From contig NZ_PNQZ01000001.1 in the NCBI RefSeq assembly GCF_003994335.1, forward strand, positions 101,678-165,677: a stretch of 64,000 nt of DNA, given 5' to 3'. The translations under genes and the position numbers were made by a program. Within the stretch, counting starts at the first letter, position 1. Each line of letters starts with the position of its first letter. The notes beneath the pieces are model-generated. The model worked only from the letters and a program-made list of their open reading frames with translations, was not told the DNA's origin and did no database searches. Positions 9,584 through 18,303 of the stretch are shown in pieces. The DNA is from Asaia sp. W19 (lineage in GTDB: Bacteria > Pseudomonadota > Alphaproteobacteria > Acetobacterales > Acetobacteraceae).

Positions 9584-11160
9584 CAGGGAGCAGCCTCCGA
9601 CAGATCGTCGGGGGCGTCATGGGTCAGATCGAGCTGCCCTGTGGCATGCGCCAGCGCCGCCGCCTTGGTGAAGGCCTGGGCAATGCTGACAGCCAGTGCT
9701 GCCTGAGCCTCGAAAAGGGCCGCAGCAGCAGTCGAGGCATCGGTCATGGTCCCCACGCCATGGCCGTAGGCCTGGCTCGCCCCCTCATTAGCCGTACGCG
9801 CCGCGTCGTTGAGCACCTGCGCCGATTTGACCTGGGCCAGGGCGGTCTCGAGCGCATCCTGGCTATCGGCAACCTGACGCTCGACGCTCAGCCGATCCTT
9901 CAGAAGTGTGGCCTTCGCTGCCTCGCGCTGGGATTCGGCCATATGAATGGCGTTGGCCCGCAATCCGCCCTGATAGATCGGCCAGCTCACCTGCAGGAAA
10001 GCACCCGCCTCAGGCTGGGCAATGGCAGAAGCCGGGGCGGAGCGTCCCGTACCATAGGTCTTGAGTGCCCCCAGATAGCCCGACATCGTCCCGGCAAAGG
10101 AAACGCGCGGCATCAGCGCGGCTTTTGAGGCCAGAAGCGCCTCATCGGAAGCCCGCAATCTGGCAATATCGGCCAGCAGATCGGGACGCGAGGCCAGAGC
10201 CTGATCGACCAGATGCCTGATCTGCTCCGGTGCGCTATGAGGGAGGCTCTGCGCGGGCATCGGGGCCACGCCGAGCGCCAGCGTGGCGGGCAGACCTGTC
10301 ACCTCCAGCAGGGCGTGACGCGCGCCATGCTCTGCATCGATTGCCTTGTCGAGGTCGAAACGCGCCTGGGCCAGGTTACGCTGGGCCGTCGCCACATCCA
10401 CAATCGTGGCCTCGCCATGGGCGTGACGCGATTGCGCGGCATTCAGGAGCAGCGTCATGTTGTCCACTGCGTGATGCGAAGCCACGACAATGGCCTGTGC
10501 GGCCTGCTGGCTGTGATAGGCGCTGATCACATCAAGGATGAGTTGCTGGTGAACGGCCGAGAAACCGAAATTGGCTGCCAGATTCTGGTATTTCGCCTCA
10601 TCGATCTGGGCGCGTGTCCTGCCGAAATCGAGCAGCAGGTAATCGAGCTCGAGTTTGGGAAAGGCCGCAGCCCCATTCGAGGTCAGGTAACCGCGCTCGG
10701 AAAGGTAGTTGGGCAAGGGCAGCGCCATACGCTGGAATCCCCCCATGGCGGAGAAGGTAAGCTGCGGAAGCATGGCCGCGCGTGACATGCCTACCGAGAT
10801 GGCCGCCTGACGCGCGGATTCCCAGGCGATGCGTGTGCGCGGGTTGTTGCGCTCCGCCAGATCGATCAGCAAGGGGAGCGACAGAGCGTGATCCTGTGTC
10901 TCGGGCAACGCAATACCGACACGACCCGACGGCGAAACACTCCCCTGACCCTCGGTCCGGGCACCGGCTTCCATCATGGGGTCGCGTATGTCGGGGGGCA
11001 GGCTCAGCCCCGTCGCGCTGCGTGGATGCCAGGCGCGGTCGGCCCGCTCCGGCGCCAGATCACGTGTGTCATTGCACCCTGACAGAACGGCCGCGACCAG
11101 AAAGAGAGGGAGAACATGTCGGGTCATCAGAAAGCGCAATCCTGCATATCGGGTCATCAT
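9583..11160 (-). CDS. Outer membrane efflux lipoprotein (NodT/OprM family)
   Basis: TolC-like outer membrane channel, 525 residues. A lipoprotein signal peptide is visible with lipobox VLSGC (Cys 29 if the first ATG is used, Cys 18 if the ATG at 11127 is used). Long alpha-helical repeats typical of the family follow, e.g. RPDLLADIARLRASDEALLA and VSWPIYQGG. The start overlaps the end of the FUSC gene. It would form the outer channel for the HlyD/FUSC pair in the same operon. Confidence 0.9.
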   Translation of the reverse strand: MMTRYAGLRFLMTRHVLPLFLVAAVLSGCNDTRDLAPERADRAWHPRSATGLSLPPDIRDPMMEAGARTEGQGSVSPSGRVGIALPETQDHALSLPLLIDLAERNNPRTRIAWESARQAAISVGMSRAAMLPQLTFSAMGGFQRMALPLPNYLSERGYLTSNGAAAFPKLELDYLLLDFGRTRAQIDEAKYQNLAANFGFSAVHQQLILDVISAYHSQQAAQAIVVASHHAVDNMTLLLNAAQSRHAHGEATIVDVATAQRNLAQARFDLDKAIDAEHGARHALLEVTGLPATLALGVAPMPAQSLPHSAPEQIRHLVDQALASRPDLLADIARLRASDEALLASKAALMPRVSFAGTMSGYLGALKTYGTGRSAPASAIAQPEAGAFLQVSWPIYQGGLRANAIHMAESQREAAKATLLKDRLSVERQVADSQDALETALAQVKSAQVLNDAARTANEGASQAYGHGVGTMTDASTAAAALFEAQAALAVSIAQAFTKAAALAHATGQLDLTHDAPDDLSEAAP

Positions 11161-13340
11161 CCCTGCCTCACAGACAGGGTGGAATCGGGGTCGTAGCTCC
11201 GGACAATCTGCCTCAGCCGCTCATCGAGCAGACCGAACCAGACCATGCGCTGCGGATCATGGGCCATCAGGGGCAGGGCAGGCAGGCGCAGTTGCAGATC
11301 GAGCCCGTCACGACCGTCTTCGAGCCATTGCGCCAGTTCGTCGAGCCAGAGCCTCAGGGTTTCCATATGGGCGCGCGCTGTCTCATCCGGGTCACGCCGC
11401 ACATCGGAGATCACCGCAACCGGGATCGACAGGAGCTGGATATCGCCCACCAGTGGCAGGGTGATATCCGGAATGAAGGCATTGCCCTTCAGGCGCTCTT
11501 CCTCGAAGGGTGCATTACGCAGGGCGGTACGCGTCGCGGCGATGGCGCGTCCGAACTTCTCGCGCTCCATCTCCTGAGCAATATCGACCGCCCCGTCGGG
11601 ATGCGCGCGGCGCAGCACGATCAATTGACCCAGTTGCCGCACTGCCCCAACAAGATGGGCGCGCGCCACATGGGTTGCGCTCACGGGCCACAGGGCAGCC
11701 GCCATCAGATAGACCACGACATTACCGATCAGGATGCCCACCACGCGGTTGCGCGCCGTCTCCATATCGAGCGTCGGGCCATAGCCCTGCAGAATGGTCA
11801 TGAAATAGGCCATGGCAATCTGCACCCCGGCATAGGAGATGCGCTCACTGCCGCTCTTGATCCAGCCGGCAAAGGCCGCCACCGGAATCACGACCAGGAT
11901 CAGATCCAGACAATCGGTCAAGGCAGGCATGAGCAGCAGGATTGTCCCGATGCCGAACACGGCACCGATCATGGCCCCCACAACGCGCAGGAGCATCTTG
12001 TGCACGGAGTCGCCAACCGTGCCGAGCGAAACAAGAAAGCACGTGACCACGCAGGTCTGTATACCCGGCCAGGACGTGAAGCGGGTGATGGCGTAGCAAA
12101 GCACCACCGACAAGGCGATGCGAATGGCGGCCTGAGGATAGGCCGGGTTGGTAAAGGCATCAGGTTTGAAGAAGCTGCGCGCCGCCGCCTTCATTTCAGG
12201 GGCAAAGCTTGCCGCTGTGGTTTCGGGACGGATCAGCAGGCCATGAATGATGGTGACGCTTCGTATGAACTCCTGGGCCAGTGGGTAGAGGCGCGGATTA
12301 TCACCAAACTCCATGGCCAGGGCTTCAAGTTCATCCGGGTCGAAATCGATGGCGGGAGCGCGCTCGCGCCCGTGGCGATAGACCAGCCCGCACTGCGCCA
12401 CGATCTGCCCCATACGATGCAGGAAACGCGCCCCGGCGGCTTCGCCCAGCCCGCTCCAGGCCACGACGATCATGACCAGACGCGCCGTATTGCGGATCAT
12501 CGCGAGACCCACATGACGGCTGGTGATCTCGGGATGCAGCTTCACGCCCAGATCATGATACTGGCGCAAAAGCGCCACGCCCTGAGCAGCCAGCGCCAGA
12601 ATGGTCTGCATCGTGGCGCTGCCAGGTAGCGCACCAGCCTCGCAGGCTTCGGAAACTGCATCGAACCGTCTGGCCAGCCCCTCACGCAGCATGGTGAGCG
12701 GATCATGGCCAGCCAGACGATTGGCCACCACGATGATTCCCAGTGCGATGACAAAGACCGATCCTACCCAGAGCAGCGTATGAAGCATCGCCTCTTCAGG
12801 TGGCATGAAGGCGGAATCCGGTACGGCGCTATCAGTCGTATTGCCGATGAACCCGTCGAGCGAGCCGCCGATCGTCTGCAACATATCGGCACTCATGCCC
12901 ATATAGACGATCCAGAAAAGCAGGATATTGGCGAGCTGCCCCATGGTCATGGCCTGGGACAGAAACCCGGCGGCCAGTGTCATGAGCAGCATGAGCGGCA
13001 GGCGCAGCCCCGGTTCTGAGAGGCTCAGCATCATCAGGATGATCGTGAGCGCGGTACCTGCCACAATCATCGCGCCACCCATCAATGCGGTGCTGGTATT
13101 GGAGGCCGCGTCATTGCCCGACAGAAAAAAGCAGATAAAGACGAGCACCGGCAGATCGGGCACGCGAAACGTCTCACCGATCAGAATGGTCACGATCACC
13201 TGTGCCACCAGAAGCACCGTATTACGGGCACGCCCGGGGACAGGGGCCATTTCCTTTTTCAGAAATGCGTAAGTCGAGGGCGGCTGCGTGTGCCATGAGC
13301 GCCGCAGCGCGACAACGCCCCCCTGTCCGGAGGGGGTCAT
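11157..13340 (-). CDS. FUSC-family inner membrane exporter (AaeB-like)
   Basis: Large inner membrane protein of 727 residues in the fusaric acid resistance / aromatic carboxylic acid efflux family. Two hydrophobic halves (about residues 30-200 and 380-530) flank soluble domains, as in AaeB. It overlaps the HlyD gene by four bases and the outer membrane factor gene by four, so the three form a tripartite pump. Export of aromatic or hydroxy acids is likely, which suits an acid-producing host; the true substrate is unknown. Confidence 0.87.
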   Translation of the reverse strand: MTPSGQGGVVALRRSWHTQPPSTYAFLKKEMAPVPGRARNTVLLVAQVIVTILIGETFRVPDLPVLVFICFFLSGNDAASNTSTALMGGAMIVAGTALTIILMMLSLSEPGLRLPLMLLMTLAAGFLSQAMTMGQLANILLFWIVYMGMSADMLQTIGGSLDGFIGNTTDSAVPDSAFMPPEEAMLHTLLWVGSVFVIALGIIVVANRLAGHDPLTMLREGLARRFDAVSEACEAGALPGSATMQTILALAAQGVALLRQYHDLGVKLHPEITSRHVGLAMIRNTARLVMIVVAWSGLGEAAGARFLHRMGQIVAQCGLVYRHGRERAPAIDFDPDELEALAMEFGDNPRLYPLAQEFIRSVTIIHGLLIRPETTAASFAPEMKAAARSFFKPDAFTNPAYPQAAIRIALSVVLCYAITRFTSWPGIQTCVVTCFLVSLGTVGDSVHKMLLRVVGAMIGAVFGIGTILLLMPALTDCLDLILVVIPVAAFAGWIKSGSERISYAGVQIAMAYFMTILQGYGPTLDMETARNRVVGILIGNVVVYLMAAALWPVSATHVARAHLVGAVRQLGQLIVLRRAHPDGAVDIAQEMEREKFGRAIAATRTALRNAPFEEERLKGNAFIPDITLPLVGDIQLLSIPVAVISDVRRDPDETARAHMETLRLWLDELAQWLEDGRDGLDLQLRLPALPLMAHDPQRMVWFGLLDERLRQIVRSYDPDSTLSVRQG

Positions 13341-14359
13341 CGCATCACGACCACAACGACGGTCGCTCCGATACGCATCAGATCGGTTGGCGGGTTGTCC
13401 AGACGGATACGCACCGGAAAACGCTGCGCAATCCGCACCCAGTTCAGCGTTCTCGGCACTTTGGGCAGGCCATTCGCGCTTGTGCCCTCATCAGGCACCA
13501 CCCCGACATTCAGGCTCTCGAGCGTGCCCGTGATCGGTGTGCCAGGCTGGCTCATGGCATAGACCCTGACCTTCTGCCCCACGGCCAGACCCGCCAGCTG
13601 TGTCTCGCGAAAATTCGCGATCGCCCACCAGATCTCGGTATCGACAAGGGTAAAGACCGGCTTGCCCGTCGTGGCATATTCGCCCGCTGCGATGTTGAGA
13701 TCGGTCACGATCCCGTCGCAGGGGGCCCGCACCGTGGTCAGACGCAAATCACGTTCGGCTTCGCGCAGCTGCGCCTGGGCTGCCGCCAGATCGGCGCGCA
13801 AAGGCGCGACGCTGCGCACGGCCTGCTTCGCAGCCAGCGCCGATTGAAGGGATTGCTGCAAGCTGGCCTCGGCGCTGCGTGTCTCGGTACGCGCCTGGTC
13901 GAGGGCTTCACGGGTCACGAAGCCCTGTCGCGCCAGAGGGGTGAGCCGTCCTTCAGTGGCCTGAGCGAGGGTCAGGCGCGCGCGCGCGCTCGTGACAGCG
14001 CTCGCCTCGGCCCCTGCATGGGAGACCTGCGAACTGACCTGGCTGGTTTGTACATCGATCTGGGCCTGGAGGCCCTCAACCTGCGCCCGGGCGGCCTGAA
14101 CGCGGTAGGTGTAGGGCTCGGGATCAATCACATACAGGATCTGTCCGCGCTTCACCTTTTCATTGTCATGGACCGGGAGAGAAACGATACGCCCACTGAC
14201 CTCAGGCGCCAGATGCACAATATTGGCCGCAACATAGGCATCTTCCGTTCGCGGGCGACTATGTAAACGATCCAGCACGAGGAAACCCGTGATCACACAG
14301 GCTGCGAGCGACAGGATCAGCAGCGCGATCCCGCCGATACGGGAGGGGAGAGAGTTCAT
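13337..14359 (-). CDS. HlyD-family membrane fusion protein (AaeA-like)
   Basis: Periplasmic adaptor of the FUSC pump, 340 residues. One N-terminal membrane anchor (GGIALLILSLAACVITGFLV), then a biotinyl-lipoyl half-motif RTEDAYVAANIVHLAPEVSG, a coiled-coil hairpin rich in Ala/Gln (about residues 85-190), and the second lipoyl half VRAPCDGIVTDLNIAAGEYA. The ATG at 14359 is preceded by AGGCGGCG; the frame opens 74 codons earlier but that region codes for the YtcA-like gene in another frame. Confidence 0.9.
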   Translation of the reverse strand: MNSLPSRIGGIALLILSLAACVITGFLVLDRLHSRPRTEDAYVAANIVHLAPEVSGRIVSLPVHDNEKVKRGQILYVIDPEPYTYRVQAARAQVEGLQAQIDVQTSQVSSQVSHAGAEASAVTSARARLTLAQATEGRLTPLARQGFVTREALDQARTETRSAEASLQQSLQSALAAKQAVRSVAPLRADLAAAQAQLREAERDLRLTTVRAPCDGIVTDLNIAAGEYATTGKPVFTLVDTEIWWAIANFRETQLAGLAVGQKVRVYAMSQPGTPITGTLESLNVGVVPDEGTSANGLPKVPRTLNWVRIAQRFPVRIRLDNPPTDLMRIGATVVVVVMR

Positions 14360-14370
14360 GTCAGCGCCGC

Positions 14371-14658
14371 CTAATGACCGAAAAACAGGAGCCAGACCAC
14401 GAAGGTAATGGCGACCATGAAGGCAAGATAGGTCAGCATCGGCGCTGGAATGGCCTGCTGCCAACCCAGAGCTCCCACCACTGCGCGCAGCAGCGCCGCA
14501 GCCACCGCGCCAAGTGCGACGCAAAGCATCCAGGATGGAAAGAAGGAGCCCAGTACATCCTGCAGGGGTGCTCTTGTACAACCACTCAGCCCAATGGCCG
14601 GGAGCAGCAATACCCCGCGCGAAAAGGGCGAGGATCGGGGGGCGACAGGGTCGGTCAT
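14371..14658 (-). CDS. YtcA-like small membrane lipoprotein of the efflux operon
   Basis: 95 residues. It has a lipobox-like GLSGC near residue 27 and two hydrophobic helices, SWMLCVALGAVAAALLRAVV and LTYLAFMVAITFVVWLLFFG. Small YtcA/DUF1656-type membrane proteins regularly sit just before HlyD-FUSC pairs. Here it is the first gene, ending 11 bases before the hlyD start. Its role in the pump is not established. Confidence 0.75.
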   Translation of the reverse strand: MTDPVAPRSSPFSRGVLLLPAIGLSGCTRAPLQDVLGSFFPSWMLCVALGAVAAALLRAVVGALGWQQAIPAPMLTYLAFMVAITFVVWLLFFGH

Positions 14659-14704
14659 GATGCTTCTATCGGGCTTCGAAAAACGGAGCCCAACCGAAGC
14701 ACGG

Positions 14705-14728
14705 ATATGGTTTACATATCAACCATAT
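14705..14728. promoter_or_regulatory. Palindromic candidate operator of the MarR-controlled efflux operon
   Basis: ATATGGTT-N8-AACCATAT is a perfect inverted repeat with 8-bp arms, centred about 58 bases before the first gene of the efflux operon. Its size and position fit a MarR dimer site. The rest of 14659-14962 shows nothing else I can name. Confidence 0.6.
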
Positions 14729-14962
14729 AATCGGCCGAAATCCTGGTGTCTCTCGCTTGTGATGAGAAAACACGGCTCTTCACAAAGCTGAGGGACCGAT
14801 TGATCGTGCGGGGGATGAGGATCCAGGAATAGTTGCCGCCTGAGAGCACTGCGTCCAGTCACCCGAGAAGCGTCACGGACGGAACCCGATGCGCTTTCGG
14901 CCTTGAACGCTCTGACAAGCAGGTGTCAGAGAAAACAGTCGAACCGGAATTTTCGAGGATGA

Positions 14963-15038
14963 TGGTGGAGCCAATCGGAATCGAACCGACGACCTCCTGA
15001 ATGCCATTCAGGCGCTCTCCCAACTGAGCTATGGCCCC
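14963..15038 (-). tRNA. tRNA-Ala (anticodon GGC)
   Basis: Complete cloverleaf on the minus strand, 76 bases with encoded CCA. The acceptor stem GGGGCCA/TGGCTCC contains the G3-T70 wobble that identifies alanine tRNAs. The anticodon arm is CCTGA-ATGGCAT-TCAGG and the T arm has GGTTCGATTCC. Anticodon GGC reads GCC/GCT codons. Confidence 0.97.
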
Positions 15039-15131
15039 GCCGTATCAAGACCAGCCTCTTGGGTCAGGCCAGTGGCGCGGGTATAGCGGGGGGCTTGATG
15101 GCTGACAACCCCCTAAAACAAGATTTTCTTG

Positions 15132-15764
15132 CTATCCCTCAATCACGCCCAGATCGCGCAGTACTGCCAGAAGAGGAAGCCGTGGCAGACCCAGAATGGC
15201 GTCATAATCACCCTCTATCTTTTCGAAGAGCTGTACACCCCGCCCCTCCAGACGGTATGCGCCGACACAGGATAAGAGTGCCTCGCCTTCTTCCGCCAGA
15301 TACCGCTCCAGGAATGCGTCGCTGAAGTCGCGCATGGTCAGACGTGGCGTCACAAGATGCTGCCAGAGCTTTTTGCCATCATGGTACAGCACGGTCGCCG
15401 TCTGCAGATGATGCGTACGCCCCCTGAGATACTGGAGCTGATGCCGCGCCTCTCCAAGGTTTTCCGGCTTGTCGAAACCGACGCCATCGCACTCCAGAAT
15501 CTGATCTGCCGCAATCACGAAATCGGCGCTCATAAATTGCGGATTCGTTGAAAACTCTAGAGACTTGGCATTTGCGAGCGCCAGAGCGATGGCGCCGTGA
15601 CCCTCGTTTCTCGCCCTCATCGCGTCACGCAGTACGGCCTCATCAAATCCCACCGGACAGGACAGGACATCGAGCCCTGCTCCACGCAGCAAACCAAGCC
15701 GGGCCGTTGATCCGCTGGCCAGTACAAGCCGCGATTGACCGGGATTCGTGCGTTGCGACTCCAT
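15132..15764 (-). CDS. maf: Maf-like nucleotide pyrophosphatase
   Basis: Maf/YceF/YhdE family nucleoside triphosphate pyrophosphatase, 210 residues, thought to remove non-canonical or modified nucleotides. The signature LVLASGSTARLGLL is at residues 13-26; later motifs include ADQILECDG and the RGRTHHLQTATVLY segment. It is transcribed away from hemE across a 317-bp gap. In alphaproteobacteria maf sits in the conserved cluster on one side of the chromosomal origin with hemE on the other. Confidence 0.92.
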   Translation of the reverse strand: MESQRTNPGQSRLVLASGSTARLGLLRGAGLDVLSCPVGFDEAVLRDAMRARNEGHGAIALALANAKSLEFSTNPQFMSADFVIAADQILECDGVGFDKPENLGEARHQLQYLRGRTHHLQTATVLYHDGKKLWQHLVTPRLTMRDFSDAFLERYLAEEGEALLSCVGAYRLEGRGVQLFEKIEGDYDAILGLPRLPLLAVLRDLGVIEG

Positions 15765-16081
15765 AAGGGGCTCCTTCTTTCAGGTCGTTGAATGAGTACC
15801 GTCAGTACTGGGGTACATGGGGATTGTACGGGGTTCGTCGGAGAGGCGTACCGAGTACCGTGGATTGTACTTTCTTTCGCAGAACCAGTGGGTTGTACAC
15901 AGCCCTTCTGTGGGTATTTCGGGATAAGCTTCGCAACCGCCTCAAACCAAAGGCTTTATCGTTTGTACACAGTGTTGGTAACTCGGGGTACGTTTTCGGA
16001 AAGATGGGTACCCCGTCATCCACAGGGATCAACCTATCCGACAGGATATCTATCTTTTTTCTTTTATGGTTATTGGTCGGT
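15765..16081. other. Putative chromosomal replication origin between maf and hemE
   Basis: Non-coding gap between divergent maf and hemE. It contains about eleven GTAC tetramers in some 220 bp, including two identical TTGTACACAG sequences (15893-15902 and 15963-15972), which match the DnaA box TTWTNCACA at all but one position. TCATCCACAGG at 16016 is one mismatch from the consensus DnaA box, and a TTATCC core lies on the minus strand near 15923. An AT-rich stretch (about 16046-16076) beside hemE could be the unwinding element. The hemE/maf synteny marks the origin in Caulobacter and Rickettsia. A frame open through this region in phase with hemE does not look like protein. Confidence 0.62.
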
Positions 16082-17137
16082 ATGGATCGCGAAATCACCC
16101 CTCAGCCCAAGCCTGCAAAACCGCTCCTGCGTGTCCTCCAGGGAGAGGCTGTCTGGCCCCCTCCGGTCTGGCTCATGCGCCAGGCAGGGCGTTATCTGCC
16201 CGAGTTCCGCGCCGAACGTGCCAAGGCCGATTTTCTTACCCGGTGTACCACGCCAGACATCGCGGCCGAGCTGACCCTTCAGCCGATCCGTCGCTATGCG
16301 ATGGATGGCGCCATCCTGTTCTCCGATATCCTCGTCCTGCCATGGGCCATGGGACAGGATCTGAAATTCATCGAGGGGCGTGGCCCCGTGATGGAGCCGA
16401 TCCGTAACCGGGAGGCGCTTAAGGCCCTGTCTCCTGCACGCGTAGCCGAAACCGTCGCGCCGATCCAGGAGACATTGCGGATTCTGGCTCGTGAACTGCC
16501 TCAGCCCACCACGCTTCTGGGCTTTGCCGGCAGCCCGTTCACCGTTTCCTGCTACATGGTCGATGGAGGTTCCTCGCGGGAATTCGGCGTCACCCGCGCC
16601 ATGGCGCTTCAGGACCCGGATCTCTACGGCGATCTGATCGCCCTGCTGACCGAGGCCACCACCACCATGCTGATCGGTCAGATCGACGCCGGCGCCGAAG
16701 CCGTCATGCTGTTCGACAGCTGGGCCGGCCTGTTGCCCCCCTCTCAGTTCCGCAAGCACGTCATTGCCCCGACCCGTGCCATCGTGCAGGGCATTCGTGC
16801 AGCTCGCCCGGGTGTGAAGATCATCGGCTTTCCCCGTCTCGCCGGGCTGATGGCGCTGGAATACGCCCGCGAAACCGGCGTGGACGCCCTGGCCTGCGAC
16901 ACTTCGGTCGATATGGCCCGGATGGCAGCTCTCTGCCCCGACACGTTGGCCCTTCAGGGCAATCTCGATCCCATCATTCTGCGCAATGGCGGACAGAGCC
17001 TGATCGACGAAGCCCATGCTGTCCGCGATGCGCTGAAGGGACGGCCTCATGTGTTCAATCTCGGTCATGGCGTCATGCCAGACACCCCACCCGAGCATGT
17101 CGAGGCGTTGGTCGACGCCGTGCGCGATATTGGCTGA
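16082..17137 (+). CDS. hemE: Uroporphyrinogen decarboxylase
   Basis: Converts uroporphyrinogen III to coproporphyrinogen III by removing four carboxyl groups; cytoplasmic step of haem synthesis. 351 residues from the ATG at 16082, the usual length. Signature motifs are WLMRQAGRYLPEFRAER near the N terminus, FSDILVLPWAMG with the catalytic Asp, and FNLGHGVMPDTPPEH at the C terminus. It is followed closely by a HAD gene and hemJ. Confidence 0.96.
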   Translation: MDREITPQPKPAKPLLRVLQGEAVWPPPVWLMRQAGRYLPEFRAERAKADFLTRCTTPDIAAELTLQPIRRYAMDGAILFSDILVLPWAMGQDLKFIEGRGPVMEPIRNREALKALSPARVAETVAPIQETLRILARELPQPTTLLGFAGSPFTVSCYMVDGGSSREFGVTRAMALQDPDLYGDLIALLTEATTTMLIGQIDAGAEAVMLFDSWAGLLPPSQFRKHVIAPTRAIVQGIRAARPGVKIIGFPRLAGLMALEYARETGVDALACDTSVDMARMAALCPDTLALQGNLDPIILRNGGQSLIDEAHAVRDALKGRPHVFNLGHGVMPDTPPEHVEALVDAVRDIG

Positions 17138-17143
17138 TCGGCC

Positions 17144-17851
17144 ATGAGCGCTTTGTCCCCCCATGCCCTCTCCGCCTCGGGCCAGCTACGTCTCGTGATC
17201 TTCGATTGCGATGGCGTGCTGATCGACAGCGAGCTGCCTTCATGCCGCCTCGTGGCCCGAGAGGCGCGCGCGCGCGGCATCGAACTGAGCGATGAGGCGG
17301 CGCTGGAGCGTTTCGCGGGCAAGGCGCTCGGACAGGTGAAGCGCGAGCTCGAGGCAGAAACCGGGTGCGATTTGGGTGCCGATTACGTTCAGATCATGCA
17401 GGACAAGCTGGTCGATCTGATGCGTGACGAGGCCGCGACGATCGACGGTGCTAAAACCATGCTCGCCGGTGTGCGGGCCTTGGGCGTGCCGTTCCGGGTG
17501 GGATCGAATTCCTCCTGGCCCGAGATGGAGGTCAAGTTCGCCCGCGTCGGTTTCACCCGCTTCTTCCCGCGTGACCGGATCCATTCGGCGCGCGACATGA
17601 TGCGGCCCAAACCCGATCCTTATGTCTTTCTTCAAGCTGCCGAACAGGAAGGCGTCGAACCGAACCAATGCGTCGTGATCGAGGATTCGGACACGGGCGT
17701 TCAGGCCGCGCATGATGCGGGGATGGCTTGTATCCTGTTCCGTCCCGAAGGCCCTGCCCCGGCTCTCGACTGGCCGGGATTGGAGCGCATCACGCATCTT
17801 GACGCGCTGGTGCCCCGTCTCGCCCGGGCCTTGCAGGAGCAGGCACGATGA
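17144..17851 (+). CDS. HAD-superfamily phosphatase (phosphoglycolate phosphatase/beta-PGM type)
   Basis: 235 residues. Motif I is VIFDCDGVLIDSE with the nucleophile and acid Asp at about residues 21 and 23. Motif II is RVGSNSS, motif III the Lys in RPKPDPYVF, and motif IV VIEDSDTGVQAA. An alpha-helical cap lies between motifs I and II. The substrate is not predictable. The gene starts six bases after hemE and overlaps hemJ by four bases, so it is co-transcribed with haem genes. Confidence 0.88.
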   Translation: MSALSPHALSASGQLRLVIFDCDGVLIDSELPSCRLVAREARARGIELSDEAALERFAGKALGQVKRELEAETGCDLGADYVQIMQDKLVDLMRDEAATIDGAKTMLAGVRALGVPFRVGSNSSWPEMEVKFARVGFTRFFPRDRIHSARDMMRPKPDPYVFLQAAEQEGVEPNQCVVIEDSDTGVQAAHDAGMACILFRPEGPAPALDWPGLERITHLDALVPRLARALQEQAR

Positions 17852-18300
17852 ACGCTTTCCTGCCCTGGTTTCCGTGGCTGAAAGTTGTGCATATCCTGGC
17901 GTTCACCTCCTGGATGGCCGGGAATTTCTACCTGCCCCGGTTGTTCGTCTATCACACCCAGGTAGCGCCCGGCTCGCCCGAGAGCGTGCGTTTCCAGATT
18001 ATGGAGCGCCGCCTGCTCCGTGCCATCATGACGCCTGCCATGATCGTCACCCTGCTTTCGGGCGCGGCACTGGCCTCTGTACCCGGCGTGATCGACTGGT
18101 CCGCGCCATGGTGGTGGGTCAAGCTCTTCACCGTGCTGCTCCTGTGCGGCTTTCACGGCTTCTGCACCCGTTGGCGCCGTGACTTCGCTGAGGATCGCCG
18201 CCCGCATCCGGAACGGTTCTATCGCATCGCCAATGAAGTCCCGACCCTCCTGATGATCGTGATCGTCATCATGATCGTTGCTCGTCCTTTTTCCGGGTGA
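17848..18300 (+). CDS. hemJ: Protoporphyrinogen IX oxidase, HemJ type
   Basis: Integral membrane enzyme that oxidises protoporphyrinogen IX to protoporphyrin IX, the oxygen-independent counterpart of HemY found in many alphaproteobacteria. 150 residues with about four membrane helices. The family signature is present: KVVHILAFTSWMAGNFYLPR followed by LFVYH. The ATG overlaps the stop of the HAD gene. It shares an operon with hemE. Confidence 0.9.
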   Translation: MNAFLPWFPWLKVVHILAFTSWMAGNFYLPRLFVYHTQVAPGSPESVRFQIMERRLLRAIMTPAMIVTLLSGAALASVPGVIDWSAPWWWVKLFTVLLLCGFHGFCTRWRRDFAEDRRPHPERFYRIANEVPTLLMIVIVIMIVARPFSG

Positions 18301-18303
18301 GAT

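Noticed and set aside
10782..12629. 615-codon open frame on the plus strand
   Set aside because: Antisense to the FUSC gene; composition rich in His, Arg, Gln and Asp is typical of a shadow frame in GC-rich DNA, and no family is recognisable.
15788..16081. In-frame upstream extension of hemE by 98 codons
   Set aside because: The extension covers the repetitive putative origin region, contains no hemE homology and would give an abnormally long enzyme; the ATG at 16082 gives the normal length.
16070..17164. 364-codon open frame opposite hemE
   Set aside because: Shadow of hemE; hemE has unambiguous signatures.
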